This document shows positions 61,718 through 64,000 of a stretch of DNA of 64,000 nucleotides, piece after piece. The stretch comes from JAHJDS01 sp964569795 (lineage in GTDB: Bacteria > Desulfobacterota > Desulfarculia > Desulfarculales > JAHJDS01). The position numbers and the translations under genes were made by a program. Numbering within the stretch: the stretch's first letter is position 1; every line of letters starts with the position of its first letter. Below the pieces are notes generated by a model, which saw only the letters and a program-made list of their open reading frames with translations, ran no database searches and was not told the DNA's origin. The stretch covers positions 1-64,000 of the forward strand of contig CAZMVB010000007.1 of the NCBI GenBank assembly GCA_964569795.1. Reading direction: 5' to 3'.

Positions 61718-62389
61718 TTACAGCTCGCCCCAGCCCTTGATTCCCTCCTGGTCCAACCCGACGGTGTCTCCCGGGGTCGAGCGCGACACCTCGGACACGC
61801 TCTTGCTCAGCCACTCGAAGAAGTCGGACAGCTTGCCGTCCTTGAGCCGGATCGGCTCGCGTTGGGGCGAAAAATTCCTCAGGATCTCCATCACGGCGTA
61901 AGGGCCGATCCCGATCGGAAACAGGGACAGTTTCTTTTGCTCGACCAGTTCCCGGGTCCGGGTGGCGGCGATGGAGATGTCGTCGGTCGGAGCGCCGTCG
62001 GTCATGATCACCATCCAGGGCTGGTAGTAGTCCACCCCGGCCTGGGCGTATTCTCCCTTGCGCGTCTCCAAGAGGTCCAGGGCCAGGTCCACCGCCTCGC
62101 CCAGGGGCGTTTTGCCGTAGGCCTTCATCTGGGGCATCTGCTGCCGGGTGACCTTCTCGAAGTCGAGCAGGCGCTGGACCTCCTGGCCAAAGGTGACCAC
62201 GGCCACCTCGGCGGCCAGCGAGGCCACCTCGTCGCCCTTGATGTCGTCAAGTAATTGACGCACACCCAGGTTCAACTCGTCGATGGGCTCTCCGGTCATG
62301 GACCGGCTGGTGTCCAGGACCAGGCAGATGGGCACCCGGGGCGTCGGGTTCTCGATCAGGTCTTGTTGTCTGATTTCCAGGTGGCTCAT
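61718..62389 (-). CDS. TerY-type von Willebrand factor A domain protein
   Basis: The 223-residue protein is a single vWA domain. The MIDAS metal site is complete: DTSRSM (DxSxS), the Thr in YGKTPLG and the Asp in MTDGAPTDD. PICLVLD, EVAVVTFGQE and LFPIGIGPYAVME fit the TerY branch. ATG 62389 has a GGGGAT site; upstream in-frame ATG 62446 overlaps the kinase stop region and adds no conserved sequence. vWA proteins of this kind act as metal-dependent scaffolds or binders. It lies 64 bases after the kinase gene. Confidence 0.88.
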   Translation of the reverse strand: MSHLEIRQQDLIENPTPRVPICLVLDTSRSMTGEPIDELNLGVRQLLDDIKGDEVASLAAEVAVVTFGQEVQRLLDFEKVTRQQMPQMKAYGKTPLGEAVDLALDLLETRKGEYAQAGVDYYQPWMVIMTDGAPTDDISIAATRTRELVEQKKLSLFPIGIGPYAVMEILRNFSPQREPIRLKDGKLSDFFEWLSKSVSEVSRSTPGDTVGLDQEGIKGWGEL

Positions 62390-62453
62390 CGCTATCCCCG
62401 TTTGATCAGGGTCCCCGGTCCGTTTCCCGGCCGGGTTCCTTTCCAAAATACGC

Positions 62454-64000
62454 CTACCCCCAAAACTGGGTCAAGAGTTGAATGAGAACGATCCCGACGA
62501 ACAGCAGGGCCAGGGCCCACAGGCCCACGAACGAGGCCGAGATGCGGAGTCTTTTCTTCTGGGGCTCGGCCGAGGCCCGGACCGCGGCAAAGGGAGTCAC
62601 CTCGGGTTCGGCCTGGGGCTCGGCCGTCCGGTCCTGATCCTGGCGGGCCTGGCAGGCGGGGCAGTACAGGGACCGGCCGGCCCGGGCCGCCTCTTCCGCT
62701 GCCTCCTTCTTGGCCATGAACTGGTAGTGGCAGCCCGGGCACTCGACCACCGTTGACCCGAATTCGCTCCGGCGGCACTCGGGACACAGCGGCGCGGTCC
62801 CGTTGGTGTCGAGCCGCTCGGCGGCGGCCGCGCTCTCCTCGAACTGAACACCGCACTGCCGGCAGACCATCGACACCGGCCCGGTCAGGGGCATTTTGTC
62901 GGGAAACATCTCGGGCGAGGCCTGGCCGACCTCGAGGTCCCGGGCGTAGTCCCGCATGACCTCGAGCCACCTCTCCGTGGATAACCGTTTGTTTTCACGA
63001 AATGTCTGGAAAAAGGCCCTCCGGACCTCCTGGGGCAGATTGGCCCAGATGTACAGCCACTGACCGGCCGGTTCCCGGCCCGTGGGCGCCCCGGTCAGCC
63101 CGTAGGGAAATTCCAGACGCCGGATGTTCGCCCCCGGATCGCCCCCGCCCCGCTGGGAATAGGGCGGCTTGCCCGGGACCAGGATCATGAACAGGAGTGT
63201 GGCCAGGGCGAACATCTCGTGAGCGGGCGTGCGCAGAAAGCCCTTGAAGTCCCGCCCCTGGATCTCGGGCGGGGTGTAGTTGACCGTGCCCACCGGGCAG
63301 GGATAGTCCTCGACCTGATAGGAGTCGGTGTCCACGAAATAGACCGCCCCCGAGCCGTCCACCAGGATATTGGACTGGTTGACGTCGCCCACCAGGACGT
63401 TCTTGCGGTGCAGAAAGTCGAACGTCTCCAGGATCCTCAGGCAGAGCCGGACCAGATCGCCCCGGGTCAGGTGGGGAAACCTGGCCAGGAGGTCGCTCTT
63501 GGGCATGAAGACGGTCGTCTGCAGGTCCTTGCCCTGGGCCGCCTCCATGACGTAGCCGACCACCTGGTTGTCATCCCCCAGGACCAGGTCCAGGGGCCAG
63601 CACAGGCCGGGACAGGTGAGCTGGTGATCGATCATCAGCCGCAGCTTGTCCACGTGGCGGTCGGTGATCTTGTCCGGCCGGTAGATCTTGGCCGCCAGGC
63701 CCAAATCCGTCAGAAAAATGTCGCCCTCGCCGCCGGCGCCGATCTGACGGACCAGCCGCAACCGGCCGTAACGGACCGTCAGGACGTCGTCCCCGACCCG
63801 GGGACCCCCGGCCTCGGAACCGGTTTCCGGGGCCTGGTCAGCGGCCTCCCAGGCGATGGGCCTGGTCCTGACCCGGAAGGGTCGTCCGCCGTCCATATCC
63901 TCCAGGGCGACCCCGAAGGCCTGGACCCCGGGCCGGTTGACCCGGCCGGTGAACGGGGCCTGGTTCTGGGCCCGATCCGGATGCCAGGGGACCAGCCGAT
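62454..64000 (-). CDS. Zinc-ribbon protein kinase of the TerY-P type, open at the right edge
   Basis: Numbering from ATG 63896, the kinase has a glycine loop IGAGGEGDIF (52-61), catalytic Lys70 (AAKIY), a catalytic loop VGDVNQSNILVD with Asp171 (HRD replaced by VGD) and DTD at 189-191 for DFG. The domain ends near residue 320. Two or three zinc ribbons follow (CRQCG..CPECR; CPGCHY..CPACQ) and a C-terminal membrane helix (about 455-476). It should phosphorylate Ser/Thr. The frame stays open and codon-like (G/C third positions) from 63896 to 64000, with no upstream start codon inside the window. The true N-terminus may therefore lie outside; the ribosome site at 63896 is too close to be good. 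Confidence 0.85.
   Translation of the reverse strand, partial: RLVPWHPDRAQNQAPFTGRVNRPGVQAFGVALEDMDGGRPFRVRTRPIAWEAADQAPETGSEAGGPRVGDDVLTVRYGRLRLVRQIGAGGEGDIFLTDLGLAAKIYRPDKITDRHVDKLRLMIDHQLTCPGLCWPLDLVLGDDNQVVGYVMEAAQGKDLQTTVFMPKSDLLARFPHLTRGDLVRLCLRILETFDFLHRKNVLVGDVNQSNILVDGSGAVYFVDTDSYQVEDYPCPVGTVNYTPPEIQGRDFKGFLRTPAHEMFALATLLFMILVPGKPPYSQRGGGDPGANIRRLEFPYGLTGAPTGREPAGQWLYIWANLPQEVRRAFFQTFRENKRLSTERWLEVMRDYARDLEVGQASPEMFPDKMPLTGPVSMVCRQCGVQFEESAAAAERLDTNGTAPLCPECRRSEFGSTVVECPGCHYQFMAKKEAAEEAARAGRSLYCPACQARQDQDRTAEPQAEPEVTPFAAVRASAEPQKKRLRISASFVGLWALALLFVGIVLIQLLTQFWG

Overview
The window is high-G+C bacterial DNA (roughly two thirds G+C by eye, strong G/C preference at third codon positions). 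The gene set points to an anaerobic Desulfobacterota-like (deltaproteobacterial) organism: NuoF subunits fused to GltD-type flavoproteins, an electron-transfer flavoprotein pair, a two-subunit iron-sulfur fumarase, a DUF6178 protein and a DUF4445/RACo-like corrinoid-activator homologue. Species-level assignment is not possible from the sequence alone. No rRNA, tRNA, CRISPR array or insertion sequence was recognised.

Left part (1-11.2 kb, almost all minus strand): a nitroreductase tail, an A+T-rich GIY-YIG-like gene, an acetyl-CoA hydrolase/transferase-family gene, a two-TM potassium channel, a zinc-ribbon/DUF3426 protein with a long Pro/Glu repeat, hpt, and a TCA-cycle operon fumarase alpha/beta-sdhC-sdhD-sdhA-sdhB-sdhE that starts from a good sigma70-type promoter at 10.4 kb. 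From 10.5 to 20.6 kb lie envelope genes: a probable lipoprotein, a coiled-coil/lytic transglycosylase fusion, small exported proteins, a LysM protein, a STAS protein with a membrane anchor, and an HtrA-like protease. From 20.8 to 31.2 kb lie metabolic genes: a crotonase, carB, purF, kpsF, a DapA-like protein lacking the expected Schiff-base lysine, and two neighbouring phosphofructokinases whose donor-site signatures differ (ATP type and PPi type).

The centre (31.3-44.9 kb) is the most unusual part. A minus-strand cluster encodes a cytoplasmic molybdopterin oxidoreductase of the polysulfide/thiosulfate reductase type, a four-cluster ferredoxin subunit of DmsB/PsrB type, NuoE, a canonical NuoF-GltD fusion, a HoxU/NuoG-like iron-sulfur subunit and a second NuoF-GltD fusion whose NuoF part has lost the conserved cluster cysteines and which has gained a ferredoxin/zinc-ribbon tail. 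I infer a large soluble, possibly electron-bifurcating, NAD(P)H/ferredoxin-linked oxidoreductase. Divergent to it are a FadR-type TetR regulator and etfBA. The intergenic region carries a near-perfect FadR operator over a predicted promoter, and a second promoter drives the oxidoreductase cluster.

The right part (45-64 kb) begins with a rearranged accessory region: a small Cys-containing secreted protein, a DUF202 protein preceded by 26 uninterrupted heptads, duplicated gene fragments and an A+T-rich HEPN-like gene. After it come an alpha/beta hydrolase, a multi-PAS hybrid histidine kinase, and a DEAD-box helicase divergent from a DUF6178 gene, with the two promoters sharing one -35 region and the DUF6178 mRNA predicted leaderless. 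An HU/IHF protein, an M20 amidohydrolase, the RACo-like protein and a secreted repeat protein follow. The right edge holds a TerY-P-type signalling locus (kinase with zinc ribbons and TM, vWA protein, PP2C with a winged-helix tail) plus two small paralogous proteins that I infer to be additional components.
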